Below are positions 33,736 to 42,564 of a stretch of 64,000 bases of DNA, one piece after another; position 1 is the first letter of the stretch; each line of letters opens with the position of its first letter. Origin of the DNA: Pseudoalteromonas espejiana DSM 9414 (GTDB taxonomy: Bacteria > Pseudomonadota > Gammaproteobacteria > Enterobacterales > Alteromonadaceae). The DNA lies in assembly GCF_002221525.1 (NCBI RefSeq), contig NZ_CP011028.1, forward strand, positions 3,111,001-3,175,000. Reading direction: 5' to 3'. Under the pieces are notes generated by a model. The model was not told where the DNA came from and searched no databases. It saw nothing but the letters and a program-made list of their open reading frames with translations. Made by a program: the position numbers and the translations under genes.

Positions 33736-35727
33736 TTAGCTATCTTGCACTGCTAGCTTTTCATCCGCTAAATGCTCATCTAAATCTATTTCTAAGGGAA
33801 CCTGTATTCTAATAGTTGCCCCACCCGTTGAATTATTACTTGCCGTAATTTCGCCTTGGTGTAATGCAACAAACTCTCTACAAAGCGCAAGCCCTAAACC
33901 TGTACCACCTGCACCGCTATTGGTTTTGCTGCTTTGTACAAATTTAGTAAATACATGCTCTAATTCATCCTCGGGTATACCTATCCCGTTATCCACTACA
34001 TCAATGGTGGCCGTGGTTTCATCAGCAATTAAATTAACTTCAATGCGGCTTTTAGGCTCACTGAATTTAAGGGCATTACCTAACACGTTACGAAGTAATT
34101 GATTAATTTGTTCTTCGTCACATTGCGCTACAACCGGACCTGGCTTTGAAAAAATAATTTCAATTTCTTTTTCCATCGCTGTGCCCGACACATCATCAAT
34201 ACTGGTCTTAATAATGCTTTCTAAATTGTATGGCCGTGGGTTAAACGGAAACTTACCTACATCAAGCTTTGATAAATCAAGCAAGTTATTTAATAACGAT
34301 AGTAAGCGCTCACCACTACTTTCAATACGCGACAAGTACTTTAGAAGTTTATCTTTTGCAAAATCTCCGGCTTCTAACTTACTTAATCCAAATCGAGAAA
34401 AGCTTAAAATAGAATGCATAGGTGTTCTAAGCTCATGCGACATGTTGGCTAAAAACTCTGATTTACTTAAATTGGCAGCTTCAGCAACATTTTTAGCATG
34501 CTCAAGCTGTGAGGTTCTTGCGCGAACTTGCTCTTCTAGTACATCTTTGGCCTCAAGAAGCAGCTCTTCTTTTTGCTTTAAGTGGGTTACATTTTTAAAT
34601 ATAACCGCTAACGCAATTTCACCATGATGATCTATTTCATTAAATGAGCCTACGAGGGGGATGTATCCACCGTCACTTTTTTGTAAACGCAGGTCACAAC
34701 TAAACTGGCGATTACTATTGAGTGTGGATATTTTATCTTTTATTTCGGTGCTGGAGCCATCATCTAAAAAATCAAACACAGAGTAGCCAGCAAGTTTATC
34801 AAAGGGCAGTTTAAACAGTTTTAAACAGGCGTCGTTTGCTTCTATAACTTTGCCTTTGCGCTCAAAAAGCATTATTGCATCTGGGGTGTGCTTATAAATA
34901 ACTTGTAAGAGGCTGTCTTTTTCAATAAGTGCATCTACGGTGTCTTGTAGGCGCTCTACAAGTTCGGCGTTCCGTCGCTTTAAAAGCTCAGTTTGCCAAA
35001 GTTTATGAACCGATTGTAATAATACGCTATCGGTTAATGGCTTAATTAATACATCTTCTACGCCTTTACGGATAGCTTCTATCATCGACACTTGCTCAGG
35101 ACGAGCGGTAAACAACAAACATCTACAGTCTGATTGAAACATTTTAATCGCTGAAAAAATATTTAAGCCTGTACCATCGTCAAAGCTAAAGTCGCTAATT
35201 AAAATATCTATGCTGTTATCTTGCGCCACTTGTATGGCTTCTTTTGCACTTGTAGCTGTAAGGGTTTTTATGTGCGCGCCCACCAAATTACTTTTCATTT
35301 TTTCAAGTCGCTCAGGCATATGATCGACAAGTAAAATGGTTGGTAGCTTTAACACATGGTTTGAGCCTAACTCTAAAAGGTTTTCAAGTAATGACGTGAT
35401 TTCTTTGTTAGAAAAAAACGGATATATAACGGTGGCGTTTGGAACAAGTTTGTTTAATTCACTAAAAGCAGAAAGTTGTTCACCGCTTTCAGCTTTTGGT
35501 GCAAGTAGTACACACTGATCTTGAGAGACTGTTTCAGCTAACGATTTCACTATTTCACACGGAACACCAAAAGCGCCAATAACCAAGTCGTATTGGCTGG
35601 TGTCGCCGTATAAATCAATCATAGAGTAGTGAACAAGCTCAGCCTCACAACCTATTAATTCTAATAGAACTTTCACTCTCATTGCGATAACACTACTGCT
35701 ATCAACAATTAAAATTTTTCGACTCAT
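33736..35727 (-). CDS. Histidine kinase with two N-terminal receiver-like domains and PAS
   Basis: 663 residues. First receiver-like domain (1-115) has lost the phospho-Asp (YDLVIGAFGVP), so it is degenerate. The second receiver (about 130-245) keeps Asp in IDILISDFSFDDGTG and Lys in DVLIKPLTD. A PAS domain (HTPDAIMLFERKGKVIEAND), a coiled coil, HisKA with LANMSHELRTPMHSILSFSR and HATPase (NVLGNALKFSEPKSR, GGTGLGLALCREFV) follow. No transmembrane segment, so it is a soluble kinase that integrates phosphorylated inputs. Operon with the regulator downstream. Confidence 0.88.
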   Translation of the reverse strand: MSRKILIVDSSSVIAMRVKVLLELIGCEAELVHYSMIDLYGDTSQYDLVIGAFGVPCEIVKSLAETVSQDQCVLLAPKAESGEQLSAFSELNKLVPNATVIYPFFSNKEITSLLENLLELGSNHVLKLPTILLVDHMPERLEKMKSNLVGAHIKTLTATSAKEAIQVAQDNSIDILISDFSFDDGTGLNIFSAIKMFQSDCRCLLFTARPEQVSMIEAIRKGVEDVLIKPLTDSVLLQSVHKLWQTELLKRRNAELVERLQDTVDALIEKDSLLQVIYKHTPDAIMLFERKGKVIEANDACLKLFKLPFDKLAGYSVFDFLDDGSSTEIKDKISTLNSNRQFSCDLRLQKSDGGYIPLVGSFNEIDHHGEIALAVIFKNVTHLKQKEELLLEAKDVLEEQVRARTSQLEHAKNVAEAANLSKSEFLANMSHELRTPMHSILSFSRFGLSKLEAGDFAKDKLLKYLSRIESSGERLLSLLNNLLDLSKLDVGKFPFNPRPYNLESIIKTSIDDVSGTAMEKEIEIIFSKPGPVVAQCDEEQINQLLRNVLGNALKFSEPKSRIEVNLIADETTATIDVVDNGIGIPEDELEHVFTKFVQSSKTNSGAGGTGLGLALCREFVALHQGEITASNNSTGGATIRIQVPLEIDLDEHLADEKLAVQDS

Positions 35728-35837
35728 TAAGCCACGCTACAAAAATAACTTTATATGTTAATAGCGTAGCCTATAATTTCTTAGTTGGTATAGGTTGTTA
35801 GACTTAATTTTAATTTTTTTACCTATAAGCTCCACAA

Positions 35838-36329
35838 CTATTTTGGTAGATGTTTACCAAAAATTGTTAAACTGTAACGTTTATCGTCCATAACTGCGAT
35901 TTGAGGCAATTCTCCCCACACATCAAAGTCAAAATGCTTAAATAATTTAATGCTCGGTAAATTATGGCTAAAAATAAACCCTAGCAGTACATCTATACCT
36001 AATTGCTTAGCTGTTGTTTGAGCAAACTCCATTAGCTTTTTGCCAAGCCCTTTGCCTTGAGCTGCTTTAGTTATATAAATGCTCATTTCAACGGTGCCAT
36101 CGTAAGCTGGGCGCCCGTAAAATGATTTATAACTCACCCAAGCAAGCACTTGGTTATTTTCGCAATAAACATATATTGGGCGTTTTGAAGTATGTCCATT
36201 AAACCATTCTCGTTTACTCTCAACAGATACTTCTTCAGTGTCGGCGGTCACCATACGCGAGGCGATAGTTTCGTTATATATGGCAACAATGCGTGGTAAA
36301 TCTTCTATAGTGGCTAAACGGGTGTTCAT
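35838..36329 (-). CDS. GNAT-family N-acetyltransferase (PAT-like)
   Basis: 163 residues with the phosphinothricin acetyltransferase-like layout: TIEDLPRIVAIYNETIASRM at the start, VSYKSFYGRPAYDGTVEMSI, acetyl-CoA loop QGKGLGKKLMEFA (Q-x-x-G-x-G/A), and SIKLFKHFDFDVWGELPQIA. These enzymes acetylate small amines; the actual substrate is unknown. The 110-bp gap to the kinase gene shows nothing else. Confidence 0.87.
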   Translation of the reverse strand: MNTRLATIEDLPRIVAIYNETIASRMVTADTEEVSVESKREWFNGHTSKRPIYVYCENNQVLAWVSYKSFYGRPAYDGTVEMSIYITKAAQGKGLGKKLMEFAQTTAKQLGIDVLLGFIFSHNLPSIKLFKHFDFDVWGELPQIAVMDDKRYSLTIFGKHLPK

Positions 36330-36410
36330 AAAGGCTTATAATGTTGATCAATTTTCTGCATATTAGCGTATGATCACCAAGTCAAACAATTATAAATTTA
36401 GGCGAAAGGT

Positions 36411-36986
36411 ATGTTAAAAAAACTAATAATAGGGCTAAGTATTTTAGTTACCAGCCTAAATGCCCAAGCAAATAGCAACGTAAAACTTAATAACCAGTTA
36501 GAGCAAGAATGTGACGATTTCACAAATGTAGAAATGCGCAAACTGCGCTCTAAAGACTCTTTAAATTTATGCCAATTTAAAAACCGCCCTCTGTTAATAG
36601 TTAATACTGCAAGTAACTGTGGCTTTACACCGCAATTTGAAGGCCTTGAAGCAGTGCATCAACAATATAAAGATAAAGGCTTGGTGGTGTTAGGTTTCCC
36701 TTCTGATGACTTTTTTCAAGAAGAAAACGACGAAAAAGAAACCGCTAAGGTTTGTTTTATCAATTACGGCGTAACCTTCAATATGTTTGCAACAAGCGAA
36801 GTACGCGGTAGTGATGCAAATCCAATTTTTAAACATTTAAACGCAGAAACAAGCTCGCCGAATTGGAATTTTTACAAATATTTAGTCTCGGCAGATCGTA
36901 AAACGATTCAACGTTTTAATAGTAAAGCTGCACCTAACTCTAAAGAAATAATCAACGCAATTGAAAATACGCTAGTCATCAATTAA
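36411..36986 (+). CDS. Glutathione peroxidase family protein, exported
   Basis: 191 residues with a signal peptide (MLKKLIIGLSILVTSLNAQA). The peroxidatic Cys is in NTASNCGFTPQFEGLEAV near residue 71, followed by GLVVLGFPSDDFFQEEND and the late WNFYKYLVSADRKTIQRF, all family landmarks; the usual FPCNQF resolving segment reads FPSDDF. It reduces peroxides, probably with thioredoxin-like rather than glutathione donors, in the periplasm. AGGCGAAAGG precedes the ATG. Confidence 0.88.
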   Translation: MLKKLIIGLSILVTSLNAQANSNVKLNNQLEQECDDFTNVEMRKLRSKDSLNLCQFKNRPLLIVNTASNCGFTPQFEGLEAVHQQYKDKGLVVLGFPSDDFFQEENDEKETAKVCFINYGVTFNMFATSEVRGSDANPIFKHLNAETSSPNWNFYKYLVSADRKTIQRFNSKAAPNSKEIINAIENTLVIN

Positions 36987-37064
36987 GTTTATACTGGCAC
37001 TGCTAGTTAAAACTAACTAGACTGGCTTTAATGGTAAATACACCAACTTTAAACAGGAGATTTT

Positions 37065-37346
37065 ATGGCAGTGGCAAGTGCAAGGCACATACTAGTAGAC
37101 AGCGAAGCAGAGTGCTTAGACTTAAAAGCAAAAATTGAGCAAGGTGAAGATTTTGCAGAGCTTGCTAAATCATATTCAAACTGTCCTTCTGGTCAAGACG
37201 GTGGAGCACTTGGTGAGTTTGGCCCAGGTATGATGGTGCCTGAATTTGATAAAGTAGTTTTCTCAGCACCAATTAACCAAGTACAAGGCCCTGTTCAAAC
37301 TCAGTTTGGCTATCACCTACTTGAAGTTACAAGTCGTTCGGAGTAA
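37065..37346 (+). CDS. Parvulin-type peptidyl-prolyl cis-trans isomerase
   Basis: 93 residues, exactly one PpiC/rotamase domain: ARHILVDSEAECLDLKAKIE, FAELAKSYSNCPSGQDGGAL, GEFGPGMMVPEFDKVVFSAP and QTQFGYHLLEVT. It lacks a signal peptide, so it is cytoplasmic like E. coli PpiC. AGGAGA lies 6 nt before the ATG and a terminator follows. Confidence 0.93.
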   Translation: MAVASARHILVDSEAECLDLKAKIEQGEDFAELAKSYSNCPSGQDGGALGEFGPGMMVPEFDKVVFSAPINQVQGPVQTQFGYHLLEVTSRSE

Positions 37347-37373
37347 TTAACTTCGTTAGCACCTAAATTTCAT

Positions 37374-37397
37374 AAAGCCGCTTTAGCGGCTTTTTTT
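37374..37397 (+). terminator. Intrinsic terminator
   Basis: AAAGCCGCTTTAGCGGCTTTTTTT after the parvulin gene, just before the ribosome site of the next gene. Confidence 0.88.
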
Positions 37398-37408
37398 GGA
37401 GCAAATTT

Positions 37409-37987
37409 ATGCAACTTATTGGATCTATCCCCTCTCCGTTTGCTCGTAGAGTAAGAATGTGGGCAATTGAAAATAACTGTGACTTAGCGCTTGTTAACCT
37501 TGATATTTTTTCTGAGCAAGACCGCCCTACAATGGCGAGTAAAAACCCGGCTCGCAAAATCCCTATTTTAATTGATGGCGACCTAACACTTAGCGATTCC
37601 AGTACTATTTTACGCTACCTAATAGCTAAAACAGGTAAAACTACACTAAGTTGGCCCCAAGAGCATTTACTTAATATTATTAATGCGTGTAATGGCTCCT
37701 TAGTTGAAATAGCGCTAAGTAGGCGCTCTGGTTTTGACACAAACGACGATAAACTATTTTTTAGTCTACAAAACGAGCGAATTGCACAAACATTAAGCTA
37801 TTTAAATAGTCATTTAAATGATGATGAATTTAAAGGCTGTGAATGCCTTAACATCAGTTTATACTGCTTGCTTGATTGGATTTGCTTTCGTGAATTAACT
37901 GACTTTAGCCAACACAGTGCTTTAGTTAGTTTTTATAATGACTACGGTAAACGCCAAGCAGCAAAAGAAACCGATCCCCGACTCTAA
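37409..37987 (+). CDS. Glutathione S-transferase family protein
   Basis: 192 residues. The N-terminal thioredoxin-like half (QLIGSIPSPFARRVRMWAIE; ARKIPILIDGDLTLSDSSTI with cis-Pro and SDSSTI glutathione site) matches GSTs with a serine-type SPFARRVR active site. The C-terminal helical domain is short. Different class from the YfcG-like GST near the left edge. GGAGC precedes the ATG and the next gene follows after 17 nt, probably in the same transcript. Confidence 0.82.
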   Translation: MQLIGSIPSPFARRVRMWAIENNCDLALVNLDIFSEQDRPTMASKNPARKIPILIDGDLTLSDSSTILRYLIAKTGKTTLSWPQEHLLNIINACNGSLVEIALSRRSGFDTNDDKLFFSLQNERIAQTLSYLNSHLNDDEFKGCECLNISLYCLLDWICFRELTDFSQHSALVSFYNDYGKRQAAKETDPRL

Positions 37988-38004
37988 ATTAATAAGGTAA
38001 ACAC

Positions 38005-38355
38005 ATGAGCGATATTGAAATTGAATCACAACTAGTTAGCTTTGTAGAAAAAGTACGTGTAAGCGAGCAAGTGTGGGCATTAGGCGGTGAAGACGGCGGT
38101 TTTGTTGTATGCGAGTCTAATCAGTTTGCCGACACCGATGTGCTACTTTTATGGGAAAGCGAAGACGCAGCAAAAGCCCAGTGTAAAGAAGAATGGCAAG
38201 AATTCACGCCTGTAGAAATCAATCTAGATGAATTTTTAGATGAGTGGGTAGAAGATTTAAACGAAGACAGCGCATTAGTTGGTTTAAATTGGAACGACGA
38301 CCAAGTGTGTGTAGAAATAGAGCCTGTTGGCTTAGCACGTGCACTAAGCGAATAA
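38005..38355 (+). CDS. DUF2750 domain protein
   Basis: 116 residues. QVWALGGEDGGFVVCES, VLLLWESEDAAKAQC, FTPVEINLDEFLDEWVEDL and LVGLNWNDDQVCVEIEPVGL follow the DUF2750 pattern, a small acidic cytoplasmic family of unknown role, sometimes associated with immunity-like SMI1 relatives. AAGGT lies 9 nt before the ATG. Confidence 0.75.
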   Translation: MSDIEIESQLVSFVEKVRVSEQVWALGGEDGGFVVCESNQFADTDVLLLWESEDAAKAQCKEEWQEFTPVEINLDEFLDEWVEDLNEDSALVGLNWNDDQVCVEIEPVGLARALSE

Positions 38356-38358
38356 ATA

Positions 38359-38519
38359 ACACCAATCAGCATAATTAAGTGAGCTATTTTGAGGATGGAA
38401 AAACGTGTTGATAGCAAGGCAAAAAATTCGCTATTTAGTTGTTCTAGATAAGAATTTTTTAACGCAGATAGCGACACTTCAGCCCCTAAAAATGATTAAG
38501 TATTATTGCGGGTTGGTAT
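38359..38519. repeat. Dispersed noncoding element with terminal inverted repeats, copy B
   Basis: A 161-bp segment starting ACACCAATCAGC and ending GCGGGTTGGTAT, nearly identical to 5556-5717 over its length (for example GATAGCAAGGCAAAAAATTC and GCCCCTAAAAATGATTAAGT in both). It keeps the internal AAAAAATTC/GAATTTTTT stem. It starts 4 bp after the DUF2750 stop. The remaining gap to 38664 shows only a T-rich stretch. Confidence 0.8.
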
Positions 38520-38664
38520 AACACTATAAATTAAATAGTGATTACAACACCTGCTTTTTAAGTGGGTGTTTTTGTTTTTACCCGCTTAATAATTAAATCG
38601 ATACTCGCATGTTTATCTGTTTTAAGTATAAAATAGAACATGTTATTAATTTCAAGGGATTACG

Positions 38665-39345
38665 TTGAAAACCCATCTTGGTCGCCGCCCTTTTTCAGCT
38701 ATGGAACTGCATACTCTTTATAACGGCTATATTTATAGCGACTTTAAAGTAGCCAGAGAACAAGCAAAGCACTGGCATTTTTGGCTGCCCCTTATAGCTT
38801 ATTACACTGGCGCTTACAGTGACGAAATTGGCTGCCTAACACTTGATGACCTTGAAATAAAAAACGATATTTTATGCTTTAACTTTCATACTCACGGAAA
38901 AATAAAAGCACGCTTAGTACCTGTACACAAAGCGCTTATTGATGCTGGTTTAAATGAGTTTATTAGTTTTGTAAAAGCACAAAATCACCACCGCTTAATG
39001 TTTGATTTACCCGCTAAATCTGGTCGTTACAGCGAAAAAGTACGAATTTGGTTTACCGGTGAAGGTGAGCGTGCCGGTTATTTACAAAAATGTGCAATTC
39101 CTAATGTCGATCAACTCGGTATGAAAACAGCAATAAGTAGCCTACGGCTTAACTTTGAGCAACAAGTGCGTATATACGCCTTGCAAGCAAACTCAAAAGA
39201 AGCCTTTAATTACTTATTGGGTTTTAACGAGTACACCCATTCGCGCTTTAGCGATATCGCTTTATTAAACGCCGTAATACAGCAAGTGCGCGTAATTAAC
39301 CCACAACTACACTGGCAACGCTTTACACAGCGACAAAGTCACTGA
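38665..39345 (+). CDS. Tyrosine-recombinase-like protein lacking catalytic residues
   Basis: 226 residues from TTG 38665 with AAGGGA 6 nt upstream. HFWLPLIAYYTGAYSDEIGC, LTLDDLEIKNDILCFNFHTH, LVPVHKALIDAGLNEFISFV and LMFDLPAKSGRYSEKVRIWF align with the catalytic domain of phage-type integrases. However, box I Arg is Tyr (TGAY for TGAR), the HxxR of box II is SSLR, and no clear nucleophile tyrosine follows. Only the catalytic domain exists, with no SAM-like N-domain. It is therefore probably a DNA-binding descendant of an integrase rather than an active recombinase. Alone in its transcript. Confidence 0.75.
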   Translation: MKTHLGRRPFSAMELHTLYNGYIYSDFKVAREQAKHWHFWLPLIAYYTGAYSDEIGCLTLDDLEIKNDILCFNFHTHGKIKARLVPVHKALIDAGLNEFISFVKAQNHHRLMFDLPAKSGRYSEKVRIWFTGEGERAGYLQKCAIPNVDQLGMKTAISSLRLNFEQQVRIYALQANSKEAFNYLLGFNEYTHSRFSDIALLNAVIQQVRVINPQLHWQRFTQRQSH

Positions 39346-39494
39346 CACCATTTGTTACTCTTTTATACCCAAGCAGCTACGTTTATTAAATTACTCAAAT
39401 AAAAAAAGCTGGTAGGATATCTAAATCTCAATTTTTAAAGGCATAGATATGCCTGTTTGAGTCAGTTTCTAACAACAACAATCTAGGGATCACT

Positions 39495-42068
39495 ATGTTT
39501 TTAAAAAGCCTATTAACAGTAAGCGTTGCTTTAGCAATGAATGCTGCAAACGCTAACGAATTCGTTATTGAAAAGCTTGCTAAACCAAGCTCACAAAAGG
39601 TGTCGTTAACACTCGACCCAAACCAAGACACGTTTACAGGGATGACCGAAATAGCCCTAGAAGTGTTAAAACCAACTAACTACATTGAGTTAAACGGTGT
39701 TGCGTATGCCGTTAACATGGCGCAGTTACTGGGTGATGAAAACTGTGACTTAAATAATGAAATGCTTAAAACAGAAAAAGTTAAATTTAGTTGTGATGAG
39801 CAAATTCAACCAGGAAAATACACCTTAAAAATCGATTTTTCAGCGCCTTATAATCGCCAAAGTGTAGGCTTATATAAAACGTTAGACCAAGGCACACCCT
39901 ACTTATTTACTCAATTTGAAATGAGCGATGCGCGTCGTGCATTTCCGGTATTTGATGAGCCAAGTTATAAAATTCCATTTCAGTTAACCATTACCGCACC
40001 CACATCGCAAAAAGTGTATGCCAATACGCCAGAGCTAAAAACAACAGTTAATGGCGATATGACCACTCACTTTTTCGATAAAACACCGCCAATTCCTTCT
40101 TATTTAGTTGCAATGGCTGTGGGTCCGTTTGAAGAACTTGAAATAAAAGACATGCCAATTCCTGGGCGTGTTATTACCCCACAAGGTAAAATTCATTTAG
40201 CTGATTACGCAAAAGAAAACATGCCTAAAGTGCTTGCGGCGCTTGAAGAATACTTTGGTATTCCATACGTTTATAAAAAATTAGACTCAGTTGCTGTGCC
40301 AGAATTTCCATTTGGTGCAATGGAAAATTCAGGCCTTGTAACCTACCGCGAAGATATTCTACTTGTTGATTTAGCCGCTGCTACACGAAGCAAAAAACAG
40401 CGTAATGTATCAATTATTGCGCACGAACTGGCTCACCAATGGTACGGTAACTTAGTTACCATGAAATGGTGGAACGACTTATGGTTAAACGAAGCATTTG
40501 CTAGCTGGATGGCAGCTAAAATGACCAAGCAGCTAAACCCTGAGTTTGAGTCGCACCTAGATTTACCACAAAACAATGTAATGGCACTTGATGCACGTTT
40601 GAGTACTAAGCCTATTCGTAAGCCAATTAAAACCGAAGCCGATATTATGGATGGCCTAGGCCTTGCGTATAGCAAAGGTAGCTCAGTGCTTGCTATGGTT
40701 GAAAATTGGATTGGTGAAGAAGCGTTCCAAAAAGGTATTCAAAGTTATCTAAAAAAATTCTCATATAAAAATGCTGAAGCAGCTGATTTATGGGAAGCGC
40801 TCGGCAAAGCCTCAAACAAAGATGTAGCAAGCGTTTTAAAATCGTTTATTGAGCAGTCATCTTTTCCGCTGGTTAATATAAAGCAACAAGGTAAAAAAGT
40901 GACTATTTCACAAAGTCGCTTTGCAAATGCAGGCGTTGATGCACCTGCACAGCTTTGGAATGTACCTGTTGGAATTAAATATGGCGCAGGCGATAAAGTA
41001 AAAACAGCCAACATTTTACTTAATAAGCAAAGCCAAACGCTTGAACTAGATTTTGAGCCAGAGTGGATTTATCCAGATGAAGGCGCCCTTGGTTACTACC
41101 GCTGGGTAATGGACGATGCACAGTTTGATGCGCTAATTAAAAACGCTCCACAAGCACTTAGCGATCGTGAACGCTTGGCACTGCTTTCGGCAACTGATGC
41201 ATTACTTGATGCTGGTGTTATATCGGCCGCTAAATTAATGCAAACCTTAGAGGTATTTGTAAGCGACAGCCACCCACGTGTTGCAAATACAGCACTAGGC
41301 TACTTAGTATCGCAAAAAAATACCTTTAAAGACGAAAGCAACGAAACACTATGGCCTGAATTTATTCGTGGTGCGGTAATGCCTGCGGCTAAAAAATACG
41401 GCCTTGAAGCAAAAGCGGGAGAAGATGGTGCTGTATCGCAATTGCGTGCTGGTGTGGTGTCGTTGCTTGGTTTTGACGGTGAAGATCAAAACGTGATCAG
41501 TAAAGCTAAAGAGCAAACCCAACTTTATTTACAAGATCCACAAAAAGTAGATCCCTACTTAGCAGCTACATACTTAAAACTTGCGGCCTTTAATGGCGAT
41601 AAAGCCTTGCTTGATCAATTTATGGCAACCTTTAAAACCACTAAAGATCCACAAGTACGTACTAACATGCTTGCTGCAATGGGCTTTATGGGTAATACCA
41701 AACTACAAAATAAAGTACTTGCCTATACGCTAACTGATAACGTTACAGCTTCTGATATGCGTACTATTTTAGCCGGACAAAGTTACACAGAATCACGCCA
41801 AGCGCTATTTATTGAATGGGTATACAACAATTACGAAAAAGTGACGCAAAGCCTGCCCCCGTTCTTTGTGCCTAACCTGCCGTACTTTACAACTGCACGT
41901 TGTGATGCAAAAAGCTTAGCAACAACACAAACGTTTTTTGCCGACAAAGTTGAAGAAACACCGGGTTATGCTCGTACTTTAAGCAAGCTTGAGGAAAGTA
42001 CTAACGATTGTATTGCGCTTAAAAAGCGTGAACTAACATCAGTTAATAACTTTTTGAAAAGTAAATAA
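39495..42068 (+). CDS. Exported M1-family zinc aminopeptidase
   Basis: 857 residues with a Sec signal peptide (FLKSLLTVSVALAMNAANA). The substrate motif GAMENSG is near residue 275 and the zinc site HELAHQW near residue 310, with downstream Glu in NEAFASWMA. The C-terminal ERAP1-like helical domain follows (LADEALGYYRW, LSDRERLALLSATDALLDAG). It removes N-terminal residues from peptides in the periplasm. AGGGAT precedes the ATG; a terminator follows. Confidence 0.93.
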   Translation: MFLKSLLTVSVALAMNAANANEFVIEKLAKPSSQKVSLTLDPNQDTFTGMTEIALEVLKPTNYIELNGVAYAVNMAQLLGDENCDLNNEMLKTEKVKFSCDEQIQPGKYTLKIDFSAPYNRQSVGLYKTLDQGTPYLFTQFEMSDARRAFPVFDEPSYKIPFQLTITAPTSQKVYANTPELKTTVNGDMTTHFFDKTPPIPSYLVAMAVGPFEELEIKDMPIPGRVITPQGKIHLADYAKENMPKVLAALEEYFGIPYVYKKLDSVAVPEFPFGAMENSGLVTYREDILLVDLAAATRSKKQRNVSIIAHELAHQWYGNLVTMKWWNDLWLNEAFASWMAAKMTKQLNPEFESHLDLPQNNVMALDARLSTKPIRKPIKTEADIMDGLGLAYSKGSSVLAMVENWIGEEAFQKGIQSYLKKFSYKNAEAADLWEALGKASNKDVASVLKSFIEQSSFPLVNIKQQGKKVTISQSRFANAGVDAPAQLWNVPVGIKYGAGDKVKTANILLNKQSQTLELDFEPEWIYPDEGALGYYRWVMDDAQFDALIKNAPQALSDRERLALLSATDALLDAGVISAAKLMQTLEVFVSDSHPRVANTALGYLVSQKNTFKDESNETLWPEFIRGAVMPAAKKYGLEAKAGEDGAVSQLRAGVVSLLGFDGEDQNVISKAKEQTQLYLQDPQKVDPYLAATYLKLAAFNGDKALLDQFMATFKTTKDPQVRTNMLAAMGFMGNTKLQNKVLAYTLTDNVTASDMRTILAGQSYTESRQALFIEWVYNNYEKVTQSLPPFFVPNLPYFTTARCDAKSLATTQTFFADKVEETPGYARTLSKLEESTNDCIALKKRELTSVNNFLKSK

Positions 42069-42083
42069 GCTTAATTAAGCAAT

Positions 42084-42120
42084 AAAAAAGCCGCTGATTT
42101 ATCTCTCAGCGGCTTTTTTA
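42084..42120. terminator. Bidirectional intrinsic terminator
   Basis: AAAAAAGCCGCTGA-loop-TCAGCGGCTTTTTT between the aminopeptidase gene and the convergent 42135 gene. Confidence 0.9.
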
Positions 42121-42134
42121 TTTTAAACGGTTGT

Positions 42135-42500
42135 TTATCCGTTAATAATTTGAGTAAGCTTAGCAATAAAGTCTTTAGCGGCTTGCTCTGAGTTAATTTT
42201 AAATGCCACCCCATAATGAATTGGCTGTGCGCTTTTATGAATGCGTGTAGGAAACCGAGTCATCTCGCTGCTATGAAAATAGCCTTGAACGCGTGCTACA
42301 TCGTCAATTGCAGTAAAATCATCACTAAACACCTCAAAGGCTGGGCGAATAACTATTTTACCTTTACCTGCTTCGCTGTGGGTATAAATTGCTTCTTTAG
42401 AATTTGCTAACATGTATTCAGCAATGTTTTTAATTTTAAAGTTACTTCTGCACTTTAACTGAATGAGCTGCTCTGTTAACTCATCTGCACTATAAGCCAC
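42135..42500 (-). CDS. Conserved hypothetical protein, 121 aa
   Basis: A soluble alpha/beta protein (AYSADELTEQLIQLKCRSNF, KIVIRPAFEVFSDDFTAIDD, GYFHSSEMTRFPTRIHKSAQ, IHYGVAFKINSEQAAKDFIA). I do not recognise the family with certainty; the repeated RF-P and aromatic residues suggest a ligand-binding surface. Neither signal peptide nor membrane segment. Transcribed alone behind a short promoter region. Confidence 0.6.
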   Translation of the reverse strand: MAYSADELTEQLIQLKCRSNFKIKNIAEYMLANSKEAIYTHSEAGKGKIVIRPAFEVFSDDFTAIDDVARVQGYFHSSEMTRFPTRIHKSAQPIHYGVAFKINSEQAAKDFIAKLTQIING

Positions 42501-42564
42501 GTGGTGATCCCTTTACTGTTTAGTTATGCTCTACATTAACGTATACGCTTTGCAAAGTCCGAAT

